DNA of 64,000 nt from Legionella qingyii (GCF_003184185.1 NZ_QHJG01000001.1:62001-126000); one strand, 5' to 3'. Shown: positions 36,382 through 46,221, numbered from the stretch's first letter. Notes: generated by a model from the letters alone, not told the origin. Program-made: numbers and translations.

Positions 36382-38073
36382 TCAAATTGTTAGAACATAG
36401 AGCATAACCTCTAAAATACTTTCATCTTGAATGCGGGCTGGAATTTTTTCTTGCATTACAAGTCGAAACTGATTTTGTTCCACTAATTTTTTGATATAGT
36501 CAGGATGATGGCTGAAACGCGCACTTGTTTCAAGCGACCAGGGATCTGTTAGACTGATTTCAGTAGTAAAAATAAAATAGCCTTTAGGTTTTAAATGGTG
36601 ATAAATGGAATGAAAGAGTGCGTCAAGTTCACCGAAATATGGCAAAACATCGGCTGCGACAATGAGATCATAAAACGCTTTATTTTGCTCAAGAAATTGA
36701 TTGATTTCAGCTTTCACCAAATTATCATAAATTTCTTTTTCTTTGGCCTGAACCAGCATTTTTTCTGCAATATCAACACCGGTTAAATGTTTACTGAGTT
36801 CACGAAGAACGATCCCGGTTAAACCCGTTCCGCAACCTAAATCCAAAGTGTGGGCGTTTGCTGGTAATTCGAGTTGGTGGATTACACGTGCCACGTGTTT
36901 GGGAATGGAGTAGTTTAGTGCGCCTTTCATATGTTGATCATAATAAAGCGCATAGTTATTAAATAAATTATGTGCGTATTCCGGAGTGGTTTTTGCTTGT
37001 TCGCCTCCAGTGAGGGCATGAAACATATGAGCACTTATTATGTCCTGGGGATTAATCGCCAGAGCGCGTTCTAGATATCCTTTTGCTTTATCTCTTTGTT
37101 CTAACTTAATGTAAATTGCGGCCAGATTATTGAGTGACGAGTTATGATCGTGTTCTAACTCGAGTATATGGTCAAAAAGAATAATGGCTTCATTCAAATG
37201 GCCTAGAGCCATTTGCGCTACGCCGGAATTGTATAAATATTCAATGTTATCAGGTTCTTTTTGCAGCAATACATCATAATGCATGAGCGCATTCTCAAAA
37301 CGATCATGGTGCATGAATGTTGCTGCTAAATTATTACGTGCTTCAATACTCTCATTGTCCAATGCTAATGCTTTGCTGAAATAATCGATGGCCAATTGGT
37401 TTTGATGTCTTTTTAAAGCAATTACGCCCAAGTTGGAAAGCGCCTCTATTTGCCTACTTTCTTGCTCCAAAACATTTTGAAATGCTTGTTCTGCTTCGAC
37501 AAGCGCATTTTTTTCAAGATGCAACACACCGAGATAGAAAAGTGCTTCAGTATGAAAAGGATTTAAGGATATGACATTATTAAATTGAGTCTTAGCCGCA
37601 TCCAATTGATTATTTTGCAGCAATAGTAAGCCTAAATTAAAATGTGCTGCACTAAAATCAGGTTCAGCATGAACTGCTCGGGTATAATGTAATAATGCTT
37701 GCGCATAATTATTTTTTAAGGCGTAGACTGTTCCCAGGTTGTTATGAGCTTGGGCATAATTGGGTTGCAGTTCTATGGCTTGTTGATAATATTCAATTGC
37801 CTTATCAAGTTGATGTAATTTTTTGTATGCATTCGCTAGGTTATTAAGCAGACTGGCATTATTAGGACTTAATGAGAGTGCTTGTAGCAGATAGAGAATC
37901 GCATTATCCATGTCGCCTAATTGAGCATAAGTGAGTCCTAAAAAATGCAAGGTATTCAGGTGTTTGGGTTCCTGGGACAATATTTGCTCATAAAGGCTAA
38001 TGGCTTGGGGCAGTTGACCTTCGTACTGGAATTTATATGCTTGCGCAAAGAGTGCATCCGTATCCATCATCAA
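36382..38073 (-). CDS. TPR-repeat protein fused to a SAM-dependent methyltransferase
   Basis: A 563-residue fusion. Residues 5-350 hold about ten tetratricopeptide repeats (e.g. [21 protein letters not shown]). Residues 360-563 are a class I methyltransferase with SAM-binding [15 protein letters not shown], an acidic residue in [11 protein letters not shown], and the motif [10 protein letters not shown]. The fusion is known in gammaproteobacteria; substrates are not defined and a protein target recognised by the TPRs is the natural guess. The start overlaps the rdgB stop within ATGATGATG, so the exact first codon (38073, 38070 or 38067) is uncertain and the two genes are translationally coupled. 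Confidence 0.85.
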   Translation of the reverse strand: MMMDTDALFAQAYKFQYEGQLPQAISLYEQILSQEPKHLNTLHFLGLTYAQLGDMDNAILYLLQALSLSPNNASLLNNLANAYKKLHQLDKAIEYYQQAIELQPNYAQAHNNLGTVYALKNNYAQALLHYTRAVHAEPDFSAAHFNLGLLLLQNNQLDAAKTQFNNVISLNPFHTEALFYLGVLHLEKNALVEAEQAFQNVLEQESRQIEALSNLGVIALKRHQNQLAIDYFSKALALDNESIEARNNLAATFMHHDRFENALMHYDVLLQKEPDNIEYLYNSGVAQMALGHLNEAIILFDHILELEHDHNSSLNNLAAIYIKLEQRDKAKGYLERALAINPQDIISAHMFHALTGGEQAKTTPEYAHNLFNNYALYYDQHMKGALNYSIPKHVARVIHQLELPANAHTLDLGCGTGLTGIVLRELSKHLTGVDIAEKMLVQAKEKEIYDNLVKAEINQFLEQNKAFYDLIVAADVLPYFGELDALFHSIYHHLKPKGYFIFTTEISLTDPWSLETSARFSHHPDYIKKLVEQNQFRLVMQEKIPARIQDESILEVMLYVLTI

Positions 38074-38657
38074 TTCTTAAGTAGATCACGCAATTGCTTT
38101 AAAGCTTGTGCGCGGTGACTGATATTATTTTTAATTTTAGCAGGTAATTGTGCTACCGTGCATTGAAAATCAGGAATATAAAATACTGGATCATATCCAA
38201 ATCCACCCTCTCCAAGGGGGCGGTCATGAATCACTCCCTTGCATATGCCTGTTGCGATGATCGGAGTAGGATCTTTTGCATGTTGGACCAATGCGATGGC
38301 ACAATAAAACCAGGCTTCCCGCTGTTGTGAAGGAACATGAGCTATTTTTTCCAATAACAAACGAATGTTCTCTGCATCGGTTGTATTGTTACCCGCATAA
38401 CGCGCAGAATAAATCCCTGGTTCGCCATTTAATGCCGGAACTACTAGCCCTGAATCGTCAGCTAAAGCAGGTTTTCCTGCGTGGAAGCTGGCATGACGCG
38501 CTTTGATGAGTGCATTTTCAATAAAGCTTAAACCGCTTTCTATTGCATCTGAAATTCCCAAATCGGTTTGTGGAATGCACTCAATAGGCGCTAATAAATC
38601 ACGCAATTCTTTAATTTTACCGGGATTGCTGGTAGCAAGAATAATTTCTTTCATCAT
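38070..38657 (-). CDS. rdgB: RdgB, XTP/dITP pyrophosphatase
   Basis: A Ham1/RdgB nucleotide-house-cleaning enzyme (195 residues) that hydrolyses non-canonical purine NTPs to monophosphates. Family motifs: [41 protein letters not shown] (over residues 65-90), [14 protein letters not shown] and ISHRAQAL. It is the first gene of a two-gene unit with the TPR-methyltransferase. ATG 38657 or ATG 38654 could be the start. Confidence 0.95.
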   Translation of the reverse strand: MMKEIILATSNPGKIKELRDLLAPIECIPQTDLGISDAIESGLSFIENALIKARHASFHAGKPALADDSGLVVPALNGEPGIYSARYAGNNTTDAENIRLLLEKIAHVPSQQREAWFYCAIALVQHAKDPTPIIATGICKGVIHDRPLGEGGFGYDPVFYIPDFQCTVAQLPAKIKNNISHRAQALKQLRDLLKN

Positions 38658-38952
38658 TTAAACCATAAAAAGTAGAGTACGTTGAAACGTGCCTGGGTGA
38701 ACAGCGAAATCTAAGGTATTAGGCCGTTATATGGCACCGCACAGGCTTTTTCAACTCGGTTAGAAAAAAATTCCAGTTTAACGTGATGGATTAAAAATAG
38801 AAATTAAATTTTTGTGGTGAGCGTCATGTTTAGTAATCTTATTAGCAATCAAAGTTTACTTTATTTGAACACTTAAGTGATTAAAAAATAAACTAAACAA
38901 ATGGCTTTATTACACTGTTTAGGCTAAAATAAGGTTTTTGTCGGAGCACTTG

Positions 38953-39849
38953 ATGATGCCTGTTACACATCTTTTATTAGCTCTTTTAGTGGTTGTAATT
39001 TGGGGGGTAAATTTTCTTTTTGTTTCTTTTGGACTGGAAGAAATTTCACCGCTGTTGCTCTGCTCCTTACGCTTTTTATTGGCGAGTGTTCCGGCTATAT
39101 TTTTTATCAAAATTCCTCAAGGTTCATTCAGAGTGATAGCCCTCTATGGCTTTGTTATGTTTGCTTTGCAATTCGCCTTTCTTTTTATCGGTATGAACAT
39201 TGGTATGCCTGCGGGAATGGCCTCTTTACTGATGCAAACACAAGTATTTTTCAGTATGTTTTTCGCTGGAATTTTCCTAGGCGAACAGCCGAATATAGGG
39301 CAGATTATTGGTGCACTGGTTGCTTCACTTGGAATTGGCTTGGTTGCCATGCATTTTGATAATGATATCTCTTTGGCTGGTTTTCTCTTTATTCTTGCCG
39401 CTGCGGCAACGTGGGGATTTGGGAACCTGATCACTAAGAAAATTAAAGGTAATAGCAACAATATGATGGCAATTATTGCCTGGGGAAGTTTTGTTGCATG
39501 TATGCCTATGTTTCTTTTTTCTTTAATGATTGAGGGACCTGCAAGTTTTGTTTATACCTATGAACATTTAAGTTGGCGCGGTGCTTTGTCATTATTTTAC
39601 ATTGTGTTTGCTTCAACTTGGATTGGTTATGGCGTTTGGAACTGGCTCATTGCTCGTTATCCAGTGGGAGTGATTGCACCATTTACTTTATTGGTCCCTA
39701 TAGTCGCTATCCTTAGTTCAGTTTTAGTATTGGGGGAACCGTTCCAGCTATGGAAACTGGCCGCAGGCTTATTGGTGATCGGTGGTTTGTGCATCAATAT
39801 CTTAGGTGCGCGTTTCTTTGCAGTAAAAGTACAGTCGGAAGCCGCATAA
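38953..39849 (+). CDS. EamA/DMT-family inner-membrane exporter
   Basis: 298 residues with ten predicted transmembrane helices in two EamA repeats (first opens LLALLVVVIWGVNFLFVSFGL, split; second from about residue 140 with AAAATWGFGNLI). It is close in character to EamA (YdeD), an exporter of O-acetylserine and cysteine-pathway metabolites, but substrates of DMT proteins cannot be read from sequence. ATG 38953 is preferred, with GGAG at 38943-38946; the TTG at 38938 lacks support. A terminator-like hairpin follows. Confidence 0.85.
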   Translation: MMPVTHLLLALLVVVIWGVNFLFVSFGLEEISPLLLCSLRFLLASVPAIFFIKIPQGSFRVIALYGFVMFALQFAFLFIGMNIGMPAGMASLLMQTQVFFSMFFAGIFLGEQPNIGQIIGALVASLGIGLVAMHFDNDISLAGFLFILAAAATWGFGNLITKKIKGNSNNMMAIIAWGSFVACMPMFLFSLMIEGPASFVYTYEHLSWRGALSLFYIVFASTWIGYGVWNWLIARYPVGVIAPFTLLVPIVAILSSVLVLGEPFQLWKLAAGLLVIGGLCINILGARFFAVKVQSEAA

Positions 39850-39854
39850 AAATT

Positions 39855-39892
39855 AAGCCTGGGCGGGCGTAGCCGCAACCCGGGTTTCTTCT
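39855..39892 (+). terminator. Terminator-like hairpin after the DMT exporter
   Basis: AAGCCTGGG (39855-39863) pairs with CCCGGGTTT (39879-39887) through G-U and Watson-Crick pairs, with an additional inner GCGG/CCGC stem, followed by CTTCTTG. It is similar in its outer arms to the hairpin after algC (9711-9747). Confidence 0.55.
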
Positions 39893-39997
39893 TGCTTTAA
39901 TACATCGTATTTCCCTCATCTTCGCTACACCCAAACTACACCTTCGTAGAGAAAATGATATATCATATGCCTTTGTTATAAATATTGGCCCTCAATT

Positions 39998-40828
39998 GTG
40001 ATTTATTCGAAAACCATAACTTTGTGTGCGGATGATTTTGGCCTGGATTCTGGAGTTTCAGACGGAATTCTAAAATTAGTGCGCATGGGACGTTTGTCCG
40101 CTGTAAGCTGCATGGTGAATACGCCTGGTTTTATTCCTTATGCCGAAGAACTCCTTACCTTAAAAAAAATCAAGCCTATCAAAATTGGTCTACATTTCAA
40201 TCTAACAGACGGTTATTTAACATCTCTTCCTGAAAAAGCGTGCTTTACTTTACCTGAGTTGTTGATCAAAACGCATATGCGCTCAATGAAGTTGTCCTTT
40301 ATTGCAAAAGAATTTTTGGCGCAACTGGAGCAATTTACCAAGGTCATGCAACAAGCACCGGATTTTATTGATGGCCACCAGCATGTTCATCAATTTCCCA
40401 TAATACGGAACGTTATTTTGGATCTTTACGCACAAAGATTGAAAAATTATGGGACATTTATTCGTTCCACTTGGCCTGCCATTAATTTGCCTCAATACCG
40501 ATTTAAAGCAAAAGTACTTCATCTTACCGGGGGCAAGGCTTTACTAAAACAGCTCATCAAATTAGGCATCCCTCATCATCGATACTTCTCTGGAATTTAT
40601 GATTTTGCACCTAATACAAACTATAGAGAATTATTTAGGCAATGGATGAGCATCGCGAGAGAGAATACTTTAATAATGTGTCACCCGGGAGAAAATTCAC
40701 CCAGTACAGATCCTATCGCTCAGGCGCGTATCAAAGAATTTAATTATTTTTCAAGTGATGAATTTTTAAAGGATTGCGATGAGTTTCGTATTCAGTTAGA
40801 GCACCATGAGCCGCTAGTATATTCCTAA
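39998..40828 (+). CDS. YdjC/ChbG/HpnK-family carbohydrate deacetylase
   Basis: A 276-residue YdjC-superfamily enzyme with a TIM-barrel-like fold and divalent metal. Visible motifs: TLCADDFGLDSGVSDGI with the metal-binding Asp pair, KIGLHFNLTDG with the metal-binding His, DGHQHVHQFP with the second His set, and MCHPGENSPST near the end. Members remove acetyl groups from diacetylchitobiose or act in hopanoid/glycolipid synthesis (HpnK). GTG 39998 is the only reasonable start. Isolated between unrelated genes, so the substrate is unknown. Confidence 0.85.
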   Translation: MIYSKTITLCADDFGLDSGVSDGILKLVRMGRLSAVSCMVNTPGFIPYAEELLTLKKIKPIKIGLHFNLTDGYLTSLPEKACFTLPELLIKTHMRSMKLSFIAKEFLAQLEQFTKVMQQAPDFIDGHQHVHQFPIIRNVILDLYAQRLKNYGTFIRSTWPAINLPQYRFKAKVLHLTGGKALLKQLIKLGIPHHRYFSGIYDFAPNTNYRELFRQWMSIARENTLIMCHPGENSPSTDPIAQARIKEFNYFSSDEFLKDCDEFRIQLEHHEPLVYS

Positions 40829-40919
40829 AACAATTTCAGGTTGAATTTACTCGCTTATTCTTTTTCGGTATTATCTTTTTAGTCAATTATGAGCGGTTGG
40901 AATAGGAAGGAAGAAACCC

Positions 40920-41294
40920 TTGAATGATGTTTTTTGGATCTCTTGCGGGGCGATCATCGGTGCGAATTTACGCTATCTTGTGGGTCGTTTTTCCGTTAAG
41001 TATTTATCAGCAGATATTCCTTTTGGAACATTCATTGTTAATCTTACTGGAAGCTTCATATTAGGCTTTTTTCTTGCCTGGACTTTAGAGCGAGTGGAAG
41101 TTGATCCAAGATGGCGCTCGTTTGTTGCTGTTGGGTTTTGTGGCGCTTATACGACATTTTCAAGTTTCAGTTATGAAACCTATGTACTGGCAGAACAAAG
41201 TGATTACGCACTTGCTGCGCTAAATTTTATTTGCAATAATCTTTTTTCATTATTAGCTGTTGTTGCGGGTATCGTGCTCGCTCGGGCAATCTAA
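40920..41294 (+). CDS. fluC: FluC/CrcB fluoride channel
   Basis: A 124-residue dual-topology fluoride channel with four membrane helices. Conserved features are GANLRYLVGRF in helix 1, GTFIVNLTGSFILGFF in helix 2 with the pore Asn, and GFCGAYTTFSSFSYE with the helix-3 break and Phe box. The start appears to be TTG 40920, preceded by GGAAGGAAG; the ATG at 40924 is out of frame. I see no fluoride riboswitch in the short leader. It is followed directly by a DUF190 gene, a common pair. Confidence 0.92.
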   Translation: MNDVFWISCGAIIGANLRYLVGRFSVKYLSADIPFGTFIVNLTGSFILGFFLAWTLERVEVDPRWRSFVAVGFCGAYTTFSSFSYETYVLAEQSDYALAALNFICNNLFSLLAVVAGIVLARAI

Positions 41295-41295
41295 A

Positions 41296-41646
41296 ATGAA
41301 TCATGTAAAAGTTTCTATCTATATTAACGAAGCAGATAAATGGCAACATCGTCCTTTGCATCTTGAGCTATTGAGTATGCTTGATAAGGCTGAACTAGCA
41401 AGTGGAACGGTGTTACGCGCTGTTGCTGGGTTTACGCTTAAAAATCCTGTTGTCTCTGCATCATTGGTTGATATAGGAAGTAAGCTTCCTTTGGTAGTGC
41501 AATTCATTGATACAATAGAAAAGGTGGATGCCATATTACCCAAAGTGAAGGAAATGGTTGGAAATCGCCTTATCATTCGAGAGCCTGTTGAAGTTGTAAA
41601 TGGCATGTATCCCGATTCTCTTTCCCCCGAAAAAACCGATCACTGA
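41296..41646 (+). CDS. DUF190 PII-like protein
   Basis: A 116-residue DUF190 protein (HVKVSIYINEADKW, LHLELLSML, VLRAVAGF, LPLVVQFIDT). The family has a PII-like ferredoxin fold and is almost always next to crcB/fluC. An accessory or sensory role in fluoride handling is inferred from that pairing; no ligand is established here. ATG 41296 begins one base after the fluC stop. A frame-open extension to 41260 lies inside fluC and is not used. Confidence 0.88.
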   Translation: MNHVKVSIYINEADKWQHRPLHLELLSMLDKAELASGTVLRAVAGFTLKNPVVSASLVDIGSKLPLVVQFIDTIEKVDAILPKVKEMVGNRLIIREPVEVVNGMYPDSLSPEKTDH

Positions 41647-41784
41647 AAACTCACTATCGATTTAAAATGAGGTTTAATTTCTTGAGTTTTTTTGTATGAA
41701 CCCAAAATTCCAATATCTCATGTCATAATTTATTGTAAAAATCCATTTATATACTATAATTATCTATAAATAGAGGGTTTTGAC

Positions 41785-42186
41785 ATGAATCATTTACATT
41801 TGGCACCTTTTACGTCTCAAGATTTAAGTGAAGAGGTTCTCAAACGCAACACCCAGAACGTGGTTGCACTTTTTAGGCATTGGCAATTGAAAAATGAAGA
41901 AGAGTGCGAGCTTTTAGGGGGCATCAGTCCCGCGCAACTAGCCAAATTTAAAAAAGGGACAGCTCATATATCTGGCAGAGATACAATCGAGCGGGTAGGT
42001 AATCTCTTGGGGATTCACAAAAACCTGAGAATTCTTTATCCATACAATCGAGAGATAGTCTATCAATGGATAAAAGGGAGAAATCAAAAGCTCCATAATC
42101 TTCGCCCTTTAGACCTTATGCTGGAGCAAGGTTACCTTGGAATTGCTCAAATAAGGCGGCTCACGGATTTTATGCGAGGTCAGTAA
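41785..42186 (+). CDS. Xre/MbcA/ParS-type antitoxin
   Basis: A 133-residue antitoxin of the type paired with RES toxins. The N-terminal half is an Xre-like helix-turn-helix (LLGGISPAQLAKFKKGTAHISGRDTI, over residues 48-75). The C-terminal half is the MbcA/ParS toxin-binding domain with the hallmark LRPLDLMLEQGYLGI. It lies 2 bases before the toxin gene. These antitoxins usually repress their own promoter, so an operator probably lies in 41700-41784, where the sequence is AT-rich with TATATACTATAATTAT. Confidence 0.88.
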   Translation: MNHLHLAPFTSQDLSEEVLKRNTQNVVALFRHWQLKNEEECELLGGISPAQLAKFKKGTAHISGRDTIERVGNLLGIHKNLRILYPYNREIVYQWIKGRNQKLHNLRPLDLMLEQGYLGIAQIRRLTDFMRGQ

Positions 42187-42188
42187 AC

Positions 42189-42896
42189 GTGTCTTTATTT
42201 GATACAGTTAGGGAATATTCACAAGATGTTTTTAGAAATATAAGGGGCATCAAAGTATCCCAGGATTTATTTGATGATCTCAGTGATGATCCAGTAAATT
42301 GGGACGCAGCCAATACCTTAGAAAGTTATACCCATCCTGAATTAACCCATCAATCGTTAATACAACGCGCATTTGATTACAGTAAGAATGATTTTATTGA
42401 TTATCCCTTTGAAAAGATAACGAGCTCGCGTTACAGCGATGGTGCAATTGCGTGCTGGTATGGCTCAGAAACATTGAAAACGACGATTTATGAAACAAAT
42501 TATCATTTTATTCAAGAAATAAAGGATTCCTGGGAAATTTTCCAAAAGCAAGATACCGTCATCATCGACAGACGAGTTGCCAAAGTTTATTGTCAAGGAT
42601 TGGGGCTCGATTTGACTGGAAAAAAAGACGAGTTCCCCTGGCTTGTTGATCCGGATAATTACAATCAATGCCAACAAACGGGCAGACGGGTGGCTGATGA
42701 AGGACATCCATTATTGATTGTTCCATCCGCTCGCCATCAACAAGGAATTAATCTTGTTGTTTTTAATCCAAATCTACTTTCTAATCCTAGAGAATATTGC
42801 AGATTACAATACGTTTTTGATGTAAAAAAGAGAACAGTTCAATGCATTCGAGGCGAAGAGGAAATTATCCTGGAACAAAGTGAAGTGGAAATATAA
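42189..42896 (+). CDS. RES-domain toxin
   Basis: A 235-residue RES-family toxin. RES proteins degrade or ADP-ribosylate using NAD+ (Res and MbcT are characterised). The domain's catalytic Arg is seen in TSSRYSDGAIACWYG and the Glu in KTTIYETNYHF, with later motifs YCQGLGLDL and HPLLIVPSARH. GTG 42189 follows the antitoxin stop by two bases, as expected of a type II toxin-antitoxin operon. At 235 residues it is longer than the 150-190 common for RES toxins because of an N-terminal extension (1-60). Confidence 0.88.
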   Translation: MSLFDTVREYSQDVFRNIRGIKVSQDLFDDLSDDPVNWDAANTLESYTHPELTHQSLIQRAFDYSKNDFIDYPFEKITSSRYSDGAIACWYGSETLKTTIYETNYHFIQEIKDSWEIFQKQDTVIIDRRVAKVYCQGLGLDLTGKKDEFPWLVDPDNYNQCQQTGRRVADEGHPLLIVPSARHQQGINLVVFNPNLLSNPREYCRLQYVFDVKKRTVQCIRGEEEIILEQSEVEI

Positions 42897-42906
42897 TTGG
42901 TTTGCT

Positions 42907-43317
42907 CTATGACTTATTTCGTTGAATCTGACGGCAGGCCCAAAATCTTGAGATGATGAAGCTATAAACGGAAACACAACCTAAAACGAGAAATAAAGCA
43001 AATAGGTAATTTAAGGTAGTGTAACGTAAAAGTAAGAAATAAAGGATTTCATTAATGAGTCCCGCTGAAGCGGCTACTATAAAGAAATGGGGCAAACTCA
43101 AGGTTTTCTCATCATGCAATTGAGAAAAAGTTAAATACTTATGGCCTAAAAAGCTGACATTAAAGGCGATTAAAAAGGCAAACACATTGGCTACTAGTGC
43201 CTGTGCATGCATAAACTTCACTAAATTGAATACAGTAAAGAGATGTATCAACGCAGCAGAACTACCAATACCTATAAAAAAAATGAGTCTATGTCTTAAT
43301 TTCAGTTTGGTTGTCAT
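42907..43317 (-). CDS. GtrA-family membrane protein
   Basis: 136 residues with four transmembrane helices, typical GtrA/PF04138: FIGIGSSAALIHLFTVFNLV, VANVFAFLIAFNVSFLGHKYLTF (over residues 45-68) and two more. GtrA proteins are thought to flip polyprenyl-phosphate-linked sugar. ATG 43317 is chosen (AGGAA upstream), which overlaps the end of the glycosyltransferase gene by 29 bases. The frame also extends upstream to 43392 inside that gene. Together with the GT2 it forms the classical gtrB-gtrA pair for O-antigen or cell-wall glycan decoration. Confidence 0.82.
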   Translation of the reverse strand: MTTKLKLRHRLIFFIGIGSSAALIHLFTVFNLVKFMHAQALVANVFAFLIAFNVSFLGHKYLTFSQLHDEKTLSLPHFFIVAASAGLINEILYFLLLRYTTLNYLFALFLVLGCVSVYSFIISRFWACRQIQRNKS

Positions 43318-44260
43318 CAAAACTGGATTCCTCATCAATAACGTAATGGGGCCGGTGTTTGACTTCATCAAAGACTCGACCGATGTATTCACCTACAACA
43401 CCCAAGGCAAAGAGTTGCAAACCGCCAAAGAAAGTAATTGTGGTGACTATGGTTGCCCAACCAGGCGTTTCTATGCCAAAAATCAGGGTACTGATAACAA
43501 TCCAAAGGCCATAAAGTATTGCCATGGTTGCAACGCCAATTCCACCAATTGCAATCATCCGTAATGGAAACGCAGTAAATGATGTAATTCCAGTGATTGC
43601 CAAATCCAAAAGCGAATAAAAGTCCCATTGTGACGTACCTGTTTTACGAGGTTGAACTTCAAAAGGAATAGCAATTTGTTTAAATCCGACCCAACTGTAT
43701 AAGCCCTTCATGAAGCGATTTCGTTCTGGTAATTTCTGGAGTGCTTTGACAATTTTTCGATCCAGGAGTCTAAAATCTCCAGCATTTGCAGGAATATTAA
43801 TCCGATTTATTCGTGAGGTAAATTGATAGAATGCCTTAGCACACGTTCTTTTCAACCAGGACTCATCGGAACGATTTTTTCGCACGGCATAAACCATGTC
43901 ATAGCCTTCTTCCCATTTGGAAAGAAATTGGCTTAAAAGCTCAAGTGGGTGTTGGAAGTCGGCATCGAGTAGGATAACGGCATCACCTTGGGCATGATCA
44001 AGGCCCGCGCTGATGGCATTCTCTTTACCAAAATTTCGACTAAAGCGAATGCAACGAAGCACAAATTGAGCTCTTAATTGTTGAATAACCAACGGCGTAT
44101 TGTCGTGGCTGCCATCATCCACAATAAGTATTTCATAAGCATAGCCAAGTTTTTGTAGGGTATCCGTCAATGCTGCAATGAATTCTGCAATTCCTGCTTC
44201 TTCATTGTAGACTGGAACAACGCAGGATACGCATTTTTTATGAGGTACTGGTCTGGACAT
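43289..44260 (-). CDS. GT2 polyprenyl-phosphate glycosyltransferase (GtrB/DPM-like)
   Basis: A 323-residue family 2 glycosyltransferase: CVVPVYNEEAGI, EILIVDDGSHDNT, and the DXD-like LLDADFQHPLELL that binds UDP-sugar and metal, followed by two C-terminal membrane helices (about 230-295). It resembles GtrB/ArnC/dolichol-phosphate mannose synthases that move a sugar to undecaprenyl phosphate on the inner face of the membrane. GtrA downstream would move it across. The start is ATG 44260 (MSRPVPHKK); a GTG at 44281 is possible. Confidence 0.9.
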   Translation of the reverse strand: MSRPVPHKKCVSCVVPVYNEEAGIAEFIAALTDTLQKLGYAYEILIVDDGSHDNTPLVIQQLRAQFVLRCIRFSRNFGKENAISAGLDHAQGDAVILLDADFQHPLELLSQFLSKWEEGYDMVYAVRKNRSDESWLKRTCAKAFYQFTSRINRINIPANAGDFRLLDRKIVKALQKLPERNRFMKGLYSWVGFKQIAIPFEVQPRKTGTSQWDFYSLLDLAITGITSFTAFPLRMIAIGGIGVATMAILYGLWIVISTLIFGIETPGWATIVTTITFFGGLQLFALGVVGEYIGRVFDEVKHRPHYVIDEESSFDDNQTEIKT

Positions 44261-44418
44261 TTTTCGGTTTATTTGGTACACAAATGCTGTAATAAGCGCC
44301 TATATTAACCCGAATCAACAATTCTCGTAAGTGGATTTAAATTTTTTTTCTTCTTATAAGAAGAAGCTGATATTATGAACATCCTGTCTTTTGCTGCAAG
44401 TGTTATGGACAAAATATA

Positions 44419-46221
44419 GTGTATACTGATTTTGAAGTAGTGTGGAAAAATAAAAAAGGTCCTATTTTCCTGGATGGCAAAGTTGCAAAATTTTTATTTA
44501 AACAAAACAAGAGTGTAGCTTTTCTACCCTCACTGTTTAATCGTTCAATTTCAGGAAAATCATCAAAATTAAGTCTTTTTTCGAGCGATTCACAATTTAC
44601 CTTTAGTCATAATCTAGTCCGATCGGGTAAAAATCAATGGCATATTATTGATAATACGCACAAGGGCAAAGGTGGTTTTGGCTCAGTAAATGAATCAAAA
44701 TATAAAATAGTTGTAACTCATGCTTCAACAAAAATGGGTTATCAAGCCCAACTAATCCCTGTAAATGATGTAATCAAAATACAACAGCCAACTGAAAAAA
44801 CGTCCTATCCCGAACTCTTGTCGCGGACTATAAAAGAAGCAACAAGGCAAAAAAAGCATGGGGTAAATGTTGTTGGTGTTGTTGGGGCAGAAGATAAAGT
44901 TATTACGATCCTTGAGGATTGTGGCACCAGTCTTGATAAGCTATTGCCTTTTACTCCAAGCTACAATTATTCGTTTCAGTTCCGCTTGGAAGTTGCTGCT
45001 CGCGTTGCAAGCGAGAAGCTTTTGTTACAGCAAAAAAATGTGGTACATCGCGATCTTAAGCCAGCAAACATTTGTTATAAAAAGCTCGATAATGGGCAAT
45101 TTCTTATTATTTTTATTGATTTTGGTTTGGCTGAAGACATTGATTCAAAGAATAATCTAAAATGTTCAGGAACACTGGCTTATATGGCTCCGGAGGTTAT
45201 TCTGGGTGAGGGCAGCACTTATCAATCGGATATGTATGCCTTAGCAGCAATTTTGGGTGAAATTTTTGGGGCAAAAGATATTTTAAAATATAAGGAATTA
45301 GCGACAAATCTCAGAGATTTAGCTACAGCTTCTTATTGCTTTGATGGTTTATTTACAGGTTATGATGTATCCGCAATTGATCCCTATCTTTTAGATGACA
45401 TTAAGATGTTACTGAGTCATCTCCAAAGTAGAAATCCCGAAGATCGTCCGACAATTGAACACGTCAATAAATTTCTTATTACGCTGCCTTCAAGAATGGA
45501 TGCATATAAAAATTTTAATGATCATTGGGCGAGCATGTCGCAACATTTTGAAGAATTTGAGGCCTACCATCAACGCATGAATTTATTGAAATCAAAGCAT
45601 TCCCTATCTCCATTCAGGGATAATCAATTATATGAAGATAATTTACTAAGTGATGCATTTAATCGGGGAATGCTCCAAAAAAGAATGGTAATTTACAGTG
45701 AAATTTCAAAATTAGCCATGCCTAAGTCTCATTACGATTTGTCAAAGATATTGATAAAGGAAAATCGTAGGGTAGATTTTGATGATGAAGATAATCCTTA
45801 CCCTAATATAGAAAATGTAATCCGCCTATTGCAACAAGAAAATCTGAAATTTAAGAACGCGATGGACAGTTTTAATGAATGCGTCCAGGAAATAGTGAAA
45901 AATAAATGTTTAACGGAAAAATTTGTAAATACGAACAGCACAGGGATGAGAAAAATTGCGAGTATTTTAAGTTCGTCTTTATCACCTTTAGAACAATTGG
46001 AACAATTACATCAAATAGGCCAATCAAAGATGACAGCAGGATTTTTTTACTTCTTCAGCCATTCCAAAATTTTAGGGAAAGGTCGACATGAGAACATCGA
46101 GAAACTGTATCAAAAACTGGCACAGCTCGACCCGGAAAAAGAGCAAGATGAATATTTTGCAAAAGCTCAATTAGAAGAAATCACTCAATTTATTCAAAAT
46201 ACAGCAACTTTTACACATTAA
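44419..46221 (+). CDS. Eukaryotic-like Ser/Thr kinase, candidate Dot/Icm effector (LegK-like)
   Basis: 600 residues. The kinase domain spans about 75-355 and has all key residues: Gly loop GKGGFGSV (from Gly 83), Lys 120 in VIKIQ, an alpha-C Glu in TIKEAT, catalytic loop HRDLKPANI (Asp 212), Asp 234 in DFGLAED, GTLAYMAPE with the APE motif, and the late Arg in NPEDRPTIEH. An 80-residue N-terminal extension and a 240-residue helical C-terminal region with no domain I recognise flank it. There is no signal peptide or membrane helix, unlike PknB-type sensors. The architecture matches Legionella LegK effectors, which is inference. The GTG start at 44419 is weakly supported. Confidence 0.8.
   Translation: MYTDFEVVWKNKKGPIFLDGKVAKFLFKQNKSVAFLPSLFNRSISGKSSKLSLFSSDSQFTFSHNLVRSGKNQWHIIDNTHKGKGGFGSVNESKYKIVVTHASTKMGYQAQLIPVNDVIKIQQPTEKTSYPELLSRTIKEATRQKKHGVNVVGVVGAEDKVITILEDCGTSLDKLLPFTPSYNYSFQFRLEVAARVASEKLLLQQKNVVHRDLKPANICYKKLDNGQFLIIFIDFGLAEDIDSKNNLKCSGTLAYMAPEVILGEGSTYQSDMYALAAILGEIFGAKDILKYKELATNLRDLATASYCFDGLFTGYDVSAIDPYLLDDIKMLLSHLQSRNPEDRPTIEHVNKFLITLPSRMDAYKNFNDHWASMSQHFEEFEAYHQRMNLLKSKHSLSPFRDNQLYEDNLLSDAFNRGMLQKRMVIYSEISKLAMPKSHYDLSKILIKENRRVDFDDEDNPYPNIENVIRLLQQENLKFKNAMDSFNECVQEIVKNKCLTEKFVNTNSTGMRKIASILSSSLSPLEQLEQLHQIGQSKMTAGFFYFFSHSKILGKGRHENIEKLYQKLAQLDPEKEQDEYFAKAQLEEITQFIQNTATFTH

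Noticed and set aside
40829..40919. Fluoride riboswitch before fluC
   Set aside because: The 91-base leader lacks a recognisable crcB-motif pseudoknot arrangement.
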